A stretch of DNA of 64,000 nt from Streptomyces avermitilis MA-4680 = NBRC 14893 (GCF_000009765.2 NC_003155.5:8928001-8992000); one strand, 5' to 3'; positions 34,072 to 43,215 are shown, counted from the stretch's first letter. Translations and numbers: made by a program. The notes: generated from the sequence alone by a model not told the origin.

Positions 34072-36507
34072 TCAGTCCTGGAGGACCGGTCCGAGGTCGG
34101 CGCGCAGTTCGCGGAGCACGTCCTCGTCGGCTCCGACCGGCACCAGGACCTCGCGGGCCTTGCTGCCGTCGGCCGGGCCGACCAGTCCGCGCTCTTCCAG
34201 CGCGTCCAGCAGGACGCCGGCGAGAGCGAACCCGACGCGCAGCTTGCGCTGCAGCATCGACTGCGATCCGAACCGGGTGGTGACCACCAGATCGGCGGCC
34301 AACATCAGCAGCTCACCGTCGACTCCTTCGGGCAGCTGCTCGCTGTCCGGGCTGTCCCGGTCGGGGGCGGCGGTGACGTCGGTTGCGGCCGGGGCGTACA
34401 GGCCGTGGTCAACCTGCTTGAGGCGGCCGTCGGCGACCAGGTCGGACAGGACGTTGCGGATGGTGCCGGCGGCCGCGTCGACCTGGTCGCGGACCTCCTT
34501 GGCCGTCATCTCCCGGTCGACGACCGCGAGGATCTTGTCTTTGACGGTGGTCTTCTTCGGCTTGCGGGCCGCCGGCGGGGGCGGGGTGAACGAGCCGATG
34601 AACGCCGCGCCCCCGCCGTCAGCGTCGTCGTCTTCCTTGCCGGTGGGCGGGGGCATCGTCCACTCGTGCCACAGACCGAGCGCGCTGAGGGCCTCGATCT
34701 CGCGGTCAGTGAGCGTGTTGATGGCGCCGCTCTCCGGGAAGATCTCGTCGAGTCCGTCGGGGGAGCCGTCGTCGGGCAGGTGCACGTACAGGGTGCGCAT
34801 CATGGTCGCGTCGGAGCCGGTGACGGTGTGCCCCATGCCCTGCGTGGTCTCCCCTGGGACATCGGTGGCGGTGCCGAGCATGCGGTCCATCAGCGACATG
34901 TGCGCGCCGAGCCGGTCGGGAATCGGCGGGAGGTCTGTGTCTGCGGCGAGGCCGCCGGTGGCCTGCCGGGCGGCGATCCCGCCGGTGATGCGCAGGACGA
35001 CACCGATGCCGCCCTGGACCTGGTCGCGCAGCGAGCTGCTGCCGCCGAGTTTGTCGAGGTTGAGGGACTGCCCGGCGAAGATCACGCCGATGCCGAACTT
35101 GCGTCCCTCGCGGGCGAGGACGTCCGTCATCTGCGCGATGTCGTCGCCGAACAGGTCGTCCCCGACGAGGCTGTTGAACTCATCCAGGACCAGCGTCAGG
35201 GCCGGGTAGGGGGAGTGCGGGGAGTAGTCGTGGCCGGCTTCCTCGTTCATCTGGCCGCGGATGTCCATCAGGGCGACCGCGGCCTTCAGCAGCCACCAGG
35301 TGAAGATCGCGCCGGAGCCCTGCCGGTCGACGTGCCGGCCGACCGCGGACATCTGCGCGTCGGGCCGGGCGGAGGTCACCCAGCTCGCCATCCCGGCCAG
35401 CGCCCACGCCGCGCACATCAGCGCCAGCGAGACGGTCTTGCCGGAGCCGGTGACACCGACCAGGAAGCCGTGGAAGGTGCCGGACGCGGAGCGCATGTGG
35501 ACTTTGGCGTCGGTGCCGTCGTGGGCGGTGCCGATGGTGTAGCGGCCGTAGGCGTCCAGGGTGAGCAGTGCGCGGGTGGCACGGCGGGCCACCCGCAGCG
35601 GCGCGGCCTCGTAGAGGGTGACGAGGACTTCGTTGCCGCGGCTTTCGGTGACCAGCCGCATCTCTTCGGCTTTGACGCCGAACGCGGAGCACAGCTGGTC
35701 GTAGTTGACGCGGGCGACCTCGCCGGGCTCGACCTGGGCGAGGATCATGCCGCGGGCGGGGAGCTGGCCGCGGGCGGGCTGGCGTTCCACACGGACGATG
35801 GTGCTGCCGGGGATAGCGCCGCCGGGCCGGGAGATGAGCGCCGACCAGAGGTCGTCGATGCTGCGGCCGCCTTCCTGGGTGGGGGCGACGGTGAGCCGGA
35901 TGCGGCCGGGCCCGTGCTCCGTCTCGCGCAGCGACACGGCCAGCGTCGGCACACCGAAGCAGGCGGCGATGGCGTCGGCCTCAATCCGGCCGACGGGCTT
36001 GCCCTGCGGAGCGACGATGTCGCAGCTGAAGTCCGGGTGGCTGGCCGACACGATCTGCTGCACATTCTCCAGCCGCGTCTGGGGCGCCACTTCGTGCTGG
36101 TCCCACAGCCGCATCACCAGCCCGGCGAACCCGGACGGGTAGACGGTGGTCAGGTCGCCGGGCGGAGTCCAGGTGGAGCGGCTGGCGGGCAGCCAGGCGG
36201 ACATCAGGGCACCCCATCCGAGGGCGAGGGGGATCTCCCACCAGCTGTTGCCAGGGGCGACGGCGGCCGCGGTGTAGACCGCGCTGCCGGTGAGCGGTCC
36301 AAGGAGCCGCTGCCCCGAGCGGATCGCCTTGCGGAAGTCGCCGGCCTTGACGCGCTGGTACAGCCACCAGGTGCTGACACCGCTGATCGCGGCGACGGAC
36401 GCGTGGGCGGGCAGCAGCTCCATGCTGGGCAGCACCGCGAGGGCGGCGGTGGATGCCCCGTAGGCGGCGAGTTCTGTTTTCGCCCGTGTGGGCATCCTGC
36501 GCATCAC
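34072..36507 (-). CDS. traB: TraB-like DNA translocase (FtsK/SpoIIIE family)
   Basis: GTG 36507 (GTG ATG CGC); 811 aa. N-terminal membrane segments are about 15-110. The motor domain has Walker A VGVTGSGKTVSLAL (about 350) and Walker B LTLVLDEFNSLVG. The C-terminus contains a winged-helix region (EELLxx-type: ELLMLAADLVVTTRFGSQSM) like the FtsK gamma domain. TraB transfers double-stranded DNA between hyphae as a hexameric pump, recognising short repeats (clt/TRS) with the gamma domain. This is the key transfer gene of the element. Confidence 0.93.
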   Translation of the reverse strand: MMRRMPTRAKTELAAYGASTAALAVLPSMELLPAHASVAAISGVSTWWLYQRVKAGDFRKAIRSGQRLLGPLTGSAVYTAAAVAPGNSWWEIPLALGWGALMSAWLPASRSTWTPPGDLTTVYPSGFAGLVMRLWDQHEVAPQTRLENVQQIVSASHPDFSCDIVAPQGKPVGRIEADAIAACFGVPTLAVSLRETEHGPGRIRLTVAPTQEGGRSIDDLWSALISRPGGAIPGSTIVRVERQPARGQLPARGMILAQVEPGEVARVNYDQLCSAFGVKAEEMRLVTESRGNEVLVTLYEAAPLRVARRATRALLTLDAYGRYTIGTAHDGTDAKVHMRSASGTFHGFLVGVTGSGKTVSLALMCAAWALAGMASWVTSARPDAQMSAVGRHVDRQGSGAIFTWWLLKAAVALMDIRGQMNEEAGHDYSPHSPYPALTLVLDEFNSLVGDDLFGDDIAQMTDVLAREGRKFGIGVIFAGQSLNLDKLGGSSSLRDQVQGGIGVVLRITGGIAARQATGGLAADTDLPPIPDRLGAHMSLMDRMLGTATDVPGETTQGMGHTVTGSDATMMRTLYVHLPDDGSPDGLDEIFPESGAINTLTDREIEALSALGLWHEWTMPPPTGKEDDDADGGGAAFIGSFTPPPPAARKPKKTTVKDKILAVVDREMTAKEVRDQVDAAAGTIRNVLSDLVADGRLKQVDHGLYAPAATDVTAAPDRDSPDSEQLPEGVDGELLMLAADLVVTTRFGSQSMLQRKLRVGFALAGVLLDALEERGLVGPADGSKAREVLVPVGADEDVLRELRADLGPVLQD

Positions 36508-36541
36508 GGCAGATCAGTCCTTTCCGCATTGAGGGCAACCA

Positions 36542-36578
36542 CGTGGGGGCTGCACCCGGATCGGGTGCAGCCCCCACG
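36542..36578 (-). terminator. Strong hairpin upstream of traB
   Basis: 17-bp perfect arms (CGTGGGGGCTGCACCCG and complement) with a 3-nt loop, 35 bp before the traB start. It probably terminates transcription from the preceding gene so that traB has separate control. Confidence 0.85.
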
Positions 36579-36609
36579 AGGTCGTGCGAGTCGTTCGGTC
36601 GGGTGCTGG

Positions 36610-37014
36610 TCAGATGGGCCGGTAGAAGCCGGGCTTGGCCTGTCGGGCCCTCGATGCGGTGGCGGCGGCGTGGATGGGCCCGTACTCCGCCTGGTGGGCG
36701 GCCTTGACCTCGATTGCGGCCTGGTGAGTCTGCTCGGCCGAGCTCAGCAGCCGCTTGCAGCCGCCGACGACCTGCCCGAACGCTTCGCCGACCTCGGCGA
36801 CGGCCGCGACGTGCCGGGCATCGGCCTCCGCGGACGCGCACAACTCCGCGACGACCACCGCCGAATCGGCGTTGACGCGCATCCGCTGCGCGAGCTGCTC
36901 GGCGTGCTCGAACAGGCCGGCTGCCGCCTTCTGCAGCGCCGTGAACTTGGTGACGATGGACAGGTAGCCGTTGGCGGCGCCGTCCGCTGCGACGGCAGGG
37001 GCAATCTCTCCCAT
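36610..37014 (-). CDS. Conserved conjugative-element protein, helical
   Basis: A 134-aa protein from ATG 37014, 15 bp after the end of the upstream gene. It is strongly helical, with TKFTALQKAAAGLFEHAEQL and a central stretch of Ala/Glu heptads. No enzyme motif. Its sequence pattern resembles the C-terminal part of the protein at 37030-39129 (helical, Met/Ala/Asn-rich), so the two may interact. Confidence 0.7.
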   Translation of the reverse strand: MGEIAPAVAADGAANGYLSIVTKFTALQKAAAGLFEHAEQLAQRMRVNADSAVVVAELCASAEADARHVAAVAEVGEAFGQVVGGCKRLLSSAEQTHQAAIEVKAAHQAEYGPIHAAATASRARQAKPGFYRPI

Positions 37015-37029
37015 GCGATGTCTCCCCGG

Positions 37030-39129
37030 TCAGTTCTCGTTGTGGATGCGGGCGCTGGGCGCGGCCAGGCCTGCGTCGAGGGCCGCGGTCTGGGTGGGCC
37101 GGTAGTCCCGCTCCATCGCGGTCTCTTCCGCTTCGGCGAGTTCCGCGGCGTTCAACGCGGCCTTGGCCATGCGGTTGGCGTTGACGGCGAGCATCCCGAC
37201 GCTCTCCATCAGCACGCCCATGGCGCGCACGGTGCGTGCTCCCGTGATGTTGTGGTTGTTGGCCAGGTCGTTGGCCATCACCTCCAGCTCGGCGAACAGG
37301 CGCCGGGCCTGCCTGGCCAGGTTCTGGCAGTCGTCGTAGGTCTCCATCCCGGCGGTGGTCAGCAGGGTCAGCGCTTTCACAGCACCGTCCAGGCTGATCT
37401 CCGTGGCGTGCCGGCCGACCATGGCGTTCGCGGGCGGGGGCGTCACCTGGATGACGGGCGCCGAGCTGGATGCGGATGGGGGCATAGGGATGGGGTCCTT
37501 TCTGCGGGTGGTTCCCGGCCGGGTGCCGGCCGGACGTTGCGGAGCACGCGAAAGGGCGGGCGGGCCCTGCGCGGGCAGTTGTCGGCGAGGTGGGGCGATG
37601 GCGTCCGGCTCCCAGCGGCGGGCGTGCGTTCCGGGCGGGTCGACCTGCTCCACCGTGATCGTGATTTCCGGCCCGGAGCTCGTGTCGAACGGCGAGCTAC
37701 GGGGACCGGCGTAGCGGGGGCCCGGTCCCTTTCCTGCACCGGGACCGGAGGTACCCGAGGGGCCGCCGCCGTTGCCTGAACCGGGCGGGCTGGGCGGGCT
37801 GGTCGGGCCGTTGGCGTTGGGGGAGCGGCGTCGGCCGGTGCGGGGGCCTGCCTGGGCCTTCCACCGGTCGCGGCGTTTGGCCCACCGCTCATTGACCGCC
37901 TCGAACACAGCCGAGCGGAAGGTGACCCGCCCGTTCGGCGACCAGCCGTCGTTACCGCCCTTGGTACCGGCCGCCCCGCCGTTCCCGGTCTTTCCCGCCG
38001 CGTCCGTGGATGCGGGGTTGCGGGCCTGGCGGTTCTTCCACCGGTCCTGCAGCCGGTCACCGGCCGCCTCCCAGAACGTCGGCGCCGTAGCGCCGCCGCC
38101 TTTGCCAGACCGGGTCTTCTTCAGCGCATTCTGGATGGCAGCCGCCCGGTCGTGGGCAGCTCCCTTCTGCTGCGACCCGCCGCCGGCGCCTGCTGGGCGA
38201 GGGTGTTTGCCCTTGCCCCACCAGTCGGCGACGGCCTGCCGCGGCGAGCGGCGCCCCGCCCCGCCACCACCCTTGCTGCCCCCGGTGCCGCCGCTCGTGC
38301 CGCCCGGGCCAGGGCTTCCCTGACCCTTGCCGCTGCCCTTGCCGTTGGCATTGCCGCGGCCGCCGCCGGCCCCCGGGCCGCGACCCCCGCCGCCGAACAG
38401 CCCGGCACCTGCCCGGCCGCCCCCGCTGCCGCGTCCCGCCGTGCCGTCCGAACGGCCACGGTGAGCACCGTTTCGGGAGCCGACGCCGAACAAGCCCGCT
38501 CCGGAACGGCCTTGGCCAAACCGGCCGGAGGAACCCTGCGGAGAGCCGTTGAACAGCCCTCTGCCGCCACCCCGGGAGCCGCCCGGACCGACGCCGCCGC
38601 CCCGTGCGGGGCCGCCGGAGCCCCGTCCGAGCGCGCTGCGGCCGTAGTCACGGCTGGACTGCACGCCCCCGCCACGATGGGCCTTGGCGCGTGCCGCGTC
38701 GGCTTCCGCGCCGTGCCGGGTGGCATCGGCGCCGGCCTTCGCGGCCAGCAGCTCCATCTCCCGCTGGTGCGCGGCGGCTTCCGCGCGGCGGGGCCCGGAT
38801 TCCTGGATCCAGGTCTGCAGCCCCTCGAACGCGGCCAGGGCGATCGCGAGGATCGCGGCCAGCGACAGCGCGCCGGCGCGCGGCGCCCCCGCATCGGGGG
38901 GCTGCTCGCCCTCGTTCAGGCCCTCACTGCGCAGCGCCGCCCCCGCCGTCGGGGGCGGCGCGTGGGGTACTTCGGGGGCGTCGAACGCGGAAATTCGAAC
39001 AGGCCCGGGGTCGGTGACGCTGTCCTCGTCGGTGCCGCCCAGGGTGGGTGCGGGCGGCACGGGCGGGGGCGGCGGGGAGCCGATCCGGGGCAGATGACGC
39101 AGGTTGTCCGGGGGCTCGTCGTCGGACAC
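37030..39129 (-). CDS. Conjugative-element protein with Gly-rich region and helical C-terminus
   Basis: GTG 39129 with AGGAGGG upstream; 699 aa. Pro-rich N-terminus, a membrane-like helix (GALSLAAILAIALAAFEGLQ), a long Gly/Arg/Ser-rich region (about 160-340; GLFGGG and GGRGxG units), a basic region and a C-terminal helical domain (about 600-699, DGAVKALTLLTTAGMETYDD). The low-complexity part may bind nucleic acid or span the cell wall. Similar proteins accompany traB in Streptomyces elements; exact role unknown. Confidence 0.75.
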   Translation of the reverse strand: MSDDEPPDNLRHLPRIGSPPPPPVPPAPTLGGTDEDSVTDPGPVRISAFDAPEVPHAPPPTAGAALRSEGLNEGEQPPDAGAPRAGALSLAAILAIALAAFEGLQTWIQESGPRRAEAAAHQREMELLAAKAGADATRHGAEADAARAKAHRGGGVQSSRDYGRSALGRGSGGPARGGGVGPGGSRGGGRGLFNGSPQGSSGRFGQGRSGAGLFGVGSRNGAHRGRSDGTAGRGSGGGRAGAGLFGGGGRGPGAGGGRGNANGKGSGKGQGSPGPGGTSGGTGGSKGGGGAGRRSPRQAVADWWGKGKHPRPAGAGGGSQQKGAAHDRAAAIQNALKKTRSGKGGGATAPTFWEAAGDRLQDRWKNRQARNPASTDAAGKTGNGGAAGTKGGNDGWSPNGRVTFRSAVFEAVNERWAKRRDRWKAQAGPRTGRRRSPNANGPTSPPSPPGSGNGGGPSGTSGPGAGKGPGPRYAGPRSSPFDTSSGPEITITVEQVDPPGTHARRWEPDAIAPPRRQLPAQGPPALSRAPQRPAGTRPGTTRRKDPIPMPPSASSSAPVIQVTPPPANAMVGRHATEISLDGAVKALTLLTTAGMETYDDCQNLARQARRLFAELEVMANDLANNHNITGARTVRAMGVLMESVGMLAVNANRMAKAALNAAELAEAEETAMERDYRPTQTAALDAGLAAPSARIHNEN

Positions 39130-39178
39130 AGGCCCTCCTCTCACGGTGACTGCCGGTGAGGGGGAAGGGGCGCCTCGC

Positions 39179-39190
39179 ACGTGTACACGT
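39179..39190. promoter_or_regulatory. 12-bp palindrome upstream of 37030-39129 gene
   Basis: ACGTGTACACGT is a perfect dyad 50 bp before the GTG start. It is a candidate operator for a repressor of the transfer genes. Confidence 0.4.
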
Positions 39191-39250
39191 ACGCGTGGTT
39201 GGGAGCCCCGTCAACCCTCATTTCGGCGGTGATGATGATGACGATGACGA

Positions 39251-39472
39251 TTACTGGCAGTGATCCCGGTAGATCCGTTCCAGCTCCGCCGACAGCGCGT
39301 TGAACACGCCGTGGTCGCCGGTGCGGCGGGCCTTCTGGATGGCGGAGACCTTCACCAGATCGAGCCAGACGCGGAAGAACTCCTCAGGCCCGCGCTCGCC
39401 TTGAGCGCGGGCCTGTTCGAATCGGCTGTTCCAGTGGGCCGCCTTCCTCGGGGACAGCGGCGGCCCTGCCAT
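39251..39472 (-). CDS. Small conserved conjugative-element protein (73 aa)
   Basis: ATG 39472 overlaps the stop of the upstream gene (TGATG). Sequence MAGPPLSPRKAAHWNSRFEQ, helical, with FFRVWLDLVKVSAIQKARR. No known domain. Translational coupling puts it in an operon with 39472-39978. Confidence 0.65.
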   Translation of the reverse strand: MAGPPLSPRKAAHWNSRFEQARAQGERGPEEFFRVWLDLVKVSAIQKARRTGDHGVFNALSAELERIYRDHCQ

Positions 39473-39978
39473 CAGGCGCCCCGCCGCTGCTGGCCCGGGC
39501 CGAAGAAGTCACCCAGCAGCCGGGCCTGGCCCGCCGGTTCGCCCTCCTCCGTGCCGGGGGCGAGACGCTGCAGGGTCTGGTTGGCGCTGTTGTAGGCGGT
39601 GACCTGCACGTTCTGCTTACGCTGCGCCTTCTTCAGCGCCTTGTCCTCGCGCCGGCGCAGCACCACGTCGGGCTGGGTCTCCTCGTACGCGGCGACCACG
39701 CTGTTGATGGCCTTCGCGGCCCTGCGCATGGCGCGCGCGGTGTCCCGCAGCGGCTTGACCCGCTTACGGGCACGGGACGCTGCCGACAGGCCCCAGGGCA
39801 GGTCACCGTCCAGGCGGCGGCCCTTCAGGTCGGCCTGGACGGCGTCGGCGAGAGCGTCGTAGGCCTGCGCGTCGGAGAGCAGGCTGCCGCGGTGCTGGGC
39901 CTGCCAGCCCTCCCGCTGCCCGGGCACCGCCAGCGCCTGCACGCCCGTCGTCACGCGGGATGCAATGTCCTTACTCAT
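39472..39978 (-). CDS. Conserved conjugative-element protein, basic helical
   Basis: A 168-aa protein from ATG 39978. Basic and helical (SRARKRVKPLRDTARAMRRA, RRREDKALKKAQRKQ), compatible with nucleic acid binding. No recognised family. It follows a hairpin and precedes the coupled 73-aa gene. Confidence 0.65.
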   Translation of the reverse strand: MSKDIASRVTTGVQALAVPGQREGWQAQHRGSLLSDAQAYDALADAVQADLKGRRLDGDLPWGLSAASRARKRVKPLRDTARAMRRAAKAINSVVAAYEETQPDVVLRRREDKALKKAQRKQNVQVTAYNSANQTLQRLAPGTEEGEPAGQARLLGDFFGPGQQRRGA

Positions 39979-40062
39979 CAGGGGTTTTCTCCTCAGGTGG
40001 GGTGGTGCAGGGATCCGGATCCGGGTGAAAGTGGGGGTGGCGTCACGGCGCCTTCACCGCGT

Positions 40063-40089
40063 CCCCGAGTTGTCATCAGCAGCTCGGGG
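40063..40089 (-). terminator. Hairpin between DUF2637 gene and next operon
   Basis: Arms CCCCGAG and CTCGGGG, 13-nt loop, directly after the stop of the DUF2637 gene (minus strand). Confidence 0.6.
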
Positions 40090-40124
40090 GGCCGGTGGAA
40101 CCGTCGGACGGTCGTTGTGCCAGG

Positions 40125-41798
40125 TCAGGGCCGGTAGCCGCCTGCCACAAGCTCGGCGGCCTCCTGGCGGTACTCGGAGGCGGTGCCGGGCGAGGTGACC
40201 ACGAGTTCGCGCTGGATCTCGGCGAGCGGCAGCCGGTCGGCCATGCCGTCGACGGCGAGGATCATCCGGGCGACCTTGCGGACCGCGCGCTGGCGGGGCG
40301 TGAGCTTCGCGGCGTCCTCGATTTCGACCGCGCGCCGCTCGATTTCGGCGGCAGCCAGTCGCGTTTCGGCGGCGGCCAGTTCGGTTTCGGCTTCCCGTCG
40401 CCGGGCCGCCTGGGTGTTGGCGTCGGCGACCGCGCGCCGCTCTGTTTCCTGCGCCGCGAGTCGCTCGGCTTCGGTGGCGCGGCGGCGCGTTTCGGCAGCA
40501 GCCCGCTCTGTTTCGGCAGCAGCCCGGTCAGCTTCGGCAGCACGCTGGCGGGCTTCTGCGATCTCCACCGTCTCGACTGCCTGAGCCTCCGCCACGGCGA
40601 CCCGGTCGGCCTCCGCCGCGAGCTTCCGCTTCTCGGCTGCCTGGCGCTCCAGTTCGGCCGCTCGGGCGTCCGCAGCGGCCTTCGCCTCGCGCTCCTGGGA
40701 TGCCTGGCGCTCTGCGGCTGCCTCGCGGGCGCGGGCTTCGGCGATGACGGCCGTCTCCAGTGCCTGCTCTTCCAGCTCTGCGGCGCGCTCCGCGGCACTG
40801 GCCTGGGCTCGGGCGTGGGCGCGGGCCTGGGCTGTGGTGCCCTCTACGCGGGCGCGGACGGTCTCCAGCTCGCCGTCGGCCTCCAGCCGCCTGGCTTCGG
40901 CCTGCTTCTGCGCGAGCTCCCGGCGCGTCTGCGCGTCCAGGCGCCGGCGCTCCGCCTCCTCCGCCCGAGCCTCCGCCTCGCGTTCCTGCTGCTCAGGCAG
41001 CGCGAGCGCCTGAGCGACGGTGTAGCCGTGAGCGGCCATCGTCATCGGCAGCAGCTCATCCTCACTCGCCTTGCTCAAGTCGCCATGCTTCCGCTTGAGC
41101 CACTGCTCGTAGGCGGTGAGGTCCTGCTGACGGCGGATCATCTCCGGGTACGACCGGATCCCGTGCAGCCTCATCCGGCGGTAGAAGCGCGGGGTGGCGA
41201 CCGGGGCAAGGATCCAGCGGTGCAGCGGGATCCGGTCAGCCGCCGTACCCGCTTCGAGCTGCGTTTTCTTGATGAACAGCCTGCGCGCGGCTTCCACGCC
41301 GATCACGAAGAGCAGCGGCATGACGCCGTGCGAGGCGGCCCTGACCGGGTCGCCTGCAATGTGGCCCTGCGAACTGGCGTTGAACCAGATCGTCGCGAAC
41401 GTCATGCCGTGGGCGGCCATCCGCAGCAGCGGCCACGGGGTGTCCTTGCGAATGAGGTACAGGTCCAGCGCGAGGAACACGATGATCGACGCGTCCACGC
41501 CGACCGGGAACCAGGGCGCCAAATCCGCACTGAATCCCCAGGTCAATGCCTTCTTCGCCAGGGTGCTGTACGACATCGCGAAGCCGATGGCGCCGATCAG
41601 CGGCCCCCCGATCGCAGCGGCGACCGACAGGACGGTCATCAGCCGGTCATGCGCGGGCTTGATCGCGTTCCGCTTCTGTGTCCGCGAAACGTTGGACGCC
41701 GCTCCCGAAACGGTCGGCGGCGCGTCCGAAACGGCGGTCGGCGGGCGCGAAACGGGGGTGTCGGGTGCCGCGCGCTGCGGCACTTCAGTGATCGTCAC
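40125..41798 (-). CDS. DUF2637/Spd-like membrane and coiled-coil protein
   Basis: GTG 41798; 557 aa. N-terminal tail with four Val-Ser pairs spaced 7 residues apart, then a DUF2637-type region with about four membrane helices (about 50-170; WFPVGVDASIIVFLALDLYL). A very long Ala/Glu/Arg heptad coiled coil (about 255-490, many AAETERA units) and a C-terminal winged-helix-like domain (LTPRQRAVRKVARMIL) follow. DUF2637 proteins are standard in Streptomyces conjugative elements (Spd-type spread functions). The coiled coil is coded by 21-bp repeats. Confidence 0.82.
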   Translation of the reverse strand: MTITEVPQRAAPDTPVSRPPTAVSDAPPTVSGAASNVSRTQKRNAIKPAHDRLMTVLSVAAAIGGPLIGAIGFAMSYSTLAKKALTWGFSADLAPWFPVGVDASIIVFLALDLYLIRKDTPWPLLRMAAHGMTFATIWFNASSQGHIAGDPVRAASHGVMPLLFVIGVEAARRLFIKKTQLEAGTAADRIPLHRWILAPVATPRFYRRMRLHGIRSYPEMIRRQQDLTAYEQWLKRKHGDLSKASEDELLPMTMAAHGYTVAQALALPEQQEREAEARAEEAERRRLDAQTRRELAQKQAEARRLEADGELETVRARVEGTTAQARAHARAQASAAERAAELEEQALETAVIAEARAREAAAERQASQEREAKAAADARAAELERQAAEKRKLAAEADRVAVAEAQAVETVEIAEARQRAAEADRAAAETERAAAETRRRATEAERLAAQETERRAVADANTQAARRREAETELAAAETRLAAAEIERRAVEIEDAAKLTPRQRAVRKVARMILAVDGMADRLPLAEIQRELVVTSPGTASEYRQEAAELVAGGYRP

Positions 41799-41901
41799 GG
41801 GGGCCTCCGGGAGAGGGGGTCAGGGGTGTGCGCGAAACGGCGAGGGCTGCCCGCGAAACGCGGGCGGCTGCTCCCGAAACCGGGGTGGCTGGAGCCGAAA
41901 C
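41695..41901. repeat. CGAAAC array with 21-bp spacing
   Basis: CGAAAC occurs at 41695, 41706, 41727, 41748, 41833, 41854, 41875 and 41896. Most steps are exactly 21 bp (one is 11, one 85). The array spans the start of the DUF2637 gene: three or four copies encode its N-terminus, four lie upstream in untranslated DNA in another frame. Confidence 0.75.
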
Positions 41902-41932
41902 AGCCGACGGCCCGCGGTGCGGGCCGTCGGCT
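41902..41932 (-). terminator. Hairpin after 41957-42757 gene
   Basis: 14-bp perfect arms (AGCCGACGGCCCGC and complement), 3-nt loop. It follows the stop of the upstream minus-strand gene and abuts the last CGAAAC repeat. Confidence 0.85.
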
Positions 41933-41956
41933 GAGGCGCCGGCGCGAGGGCCCGGT

Positions 41957-42757
41957 TCAGAAGCGGTTGGGGGCGAGCTGGCGGCCGGTGTCGTGGTCAG
42001 CGGTCAGGTGCGCGACGGCCGCGAGCCGGGCCCGCTGCTCGTCGATCGTCTTGACGAGCCGGGCCACGAGCGGGGTGTCGTGCTGGTAGTACGGGGTGGC
42101 CCGGTAGGCGCTGACGTGGTCGACCAGCCAGCCCTGGATGTCGACCCCGAGTTCAGCGGCGACGACCGCCAGGTCCACCTCGTCGGACCAGTCGTCGACG
42201 GCGCTGTGCTGGTCGTCGACGACGACCGAGAGTTGCTCCGCGATGTCGTCCCAGTCCGCAGCCATCTGCCGGGCGACGCGGTGCGCGTCCAGCAGCCGCA
42301 GCACCTGCGAGCGCCACCGGTCGTCGGGGAGCGTCGCGAACTCCGCGAACCGGGACATCATCGTGTCGTGGGCGATCGTCCAGGCCGACCACCGTAAGGC
42401 TGCGGTCTCCAGCAGCGGGGCGGCCTGCTCGCGCATCCGGCGCTTGGACCACAGGACGCGGGCCGCGGTGTACTGGTGGCCGATCATCGTGCGCTGCTCG
42501 GAGGTGAGCGCAGGATCGCGGTACATCTCCAGCGGCGAGGACGGTTCGCTCTCCCGGCCGGTGAACTCCCGGAAGAGAAAACGCACCTGGTCGGGGCCGT
42601 TCTGCTCCACACGCAGGTAGTGCGGGTGGTGGTAACGAGCGGTGCCGGCCGCCAGGAGAGCCGCCGCGTCAACGGGGGCCGGGGCGACCGGGGCCGGGGC
42701 GGCGGGGGAGAGGTGCGAGTCATCGAGCGCGTGGGCGAGCGGGATCGTGTGCACCAT
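41957..42757 (-). CDS. Conserved conjugative-element protein (266 aa)
   Basis: ATG 42757, AAGGAGAGCAGC upstream. Soluble, helical, begins MVHTIPLAHALDDSHLSPAA. Central region with LWSKRRMREQAAPLLETAAL and Trp/His-rich IAHDTMMSRFAEF; C-terminus ends TGRQLAPNRF. I do not recognise an enzyme family. Confidence 0.7.
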   Translation of the reverse strand: MVHTIPLAHALDDSHLSPAAPAPVAPAPVDAAALLAAGTARYHHPHYLRVEQNGPDQVRFLFREFTGRESEPSSPLEMYRDPALTSEQRTMIGHQYTAARVLWSKRRMREQAAPLLETAALRWSAWTIAHDTMMSRFAEFATLPDDRWRSQVLRLLDAHRVARQMAADWDDIAEQLSVVVDDQHSAVDDWSDEVDLAVVAAELGVDIQGWLVDHVSAYRATPYYQHDTPLVARLVKTIDEQRARLAAVAHLTADHDTGRQLAPNRF

Positions 42758-42810
42758 GTGCTGCTCTCCTTGTTGGAGTGTGGTCCGGGCTGTCCGGCTC
42801 CCCTGGACCG

Positions 42811-42854
42811 CGCACAGGCCGGCCCTCGCATGAAGCGGAGGGCCGGCCTGTGCG
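42811..42854 (-). terminator. Hairpin downstream of the zinc-protein cluster
   Basis: 17-bp perfect arms (CGCACAGGCCGGCCCTC and complement) with a 10-nt loop, after the 42898-43215 genes on the minus strand. Confidence 0.85.
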
Positions 42855-42897
42855 GGTCAGGCAACCGACAGAGGTGGCGGTGTCAGTTGAGGCAGGG

Positions 42898-43074
42898 TCA
42901 GCGCCGTTGCTGGCGCTGACCGTTGAGGTAGGCGTCCTGGAGCCGGGTGAACGACTCGTACAGGCGCTGTCCCGTGGGGCAGCGGCTCGTGTCCGTACAG
43001 GCGGTGCAGGTACGGGCGTGCTGCCGGTGCGTGGTGTGCGCGTCCTGGTAGCGCCGGTAGAGGTCGTCAGGCAT
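42898..43074 (-). CDS. Small cysteine-containing protein (58 aa)
   Basis: ATG 43074 with AGGTG upstream (GTG 43083 is an alternative). Sequence PDDLYRRYQDAHTTHRQHAR followed by TCTACTDTSRC, a likely zinc or metal site, then a helical tail. It lies 9 bp after a second small zinc-type gene. Confidence 0.65.
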   Translation of the reverse strand: MPDDLYRRYQDAHTTHRQHARTCTACTDTSRCPTGQRLYESFTRLQDAYLNGQRQQRR

Positions 43075-43083
43075 GCGCGGCAC

Positions 43084-43215
43084 CTAGCGCTTGGCGGCGC
43101 AGGCGGCGCACGTACCACCGGGCCAGTTGTCGAACCAGCCACTGCACTGATCGCACTGTCCCGCGTTGCGGCACACGTGCAGGCACCGGCGTAACCGGGC
43201 GAGCTGGCGCCTCAC
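43084..43215 (-). CDS. Small zinc-finger protein (43 aa)
   Basis: GTG 43215 overlaps the stop of the upstream gene by 4 bp. It reads RRQLARLRRCLHVCRNAGQC and then DQCSGWFDNWPGGTCAACAAKR: three Cys-x2-4-Cys pairs, a small zinc protein. The competing longer minus-strand frame at 43067-43303 has no such pattern and is rejected. Confidence 0.65.
   Translation of the reverse strand: MRRQLARLRRCLHVCRNAGQCDQCSGWFDNWPGGTCAACAAKR

Noticed and set aside
33988..37779. 1263-aa plus-strand open frame
   Set aside because: Antisense to traB and neighbouring transfer genes, which have clear motifs; no domain in the long frame.
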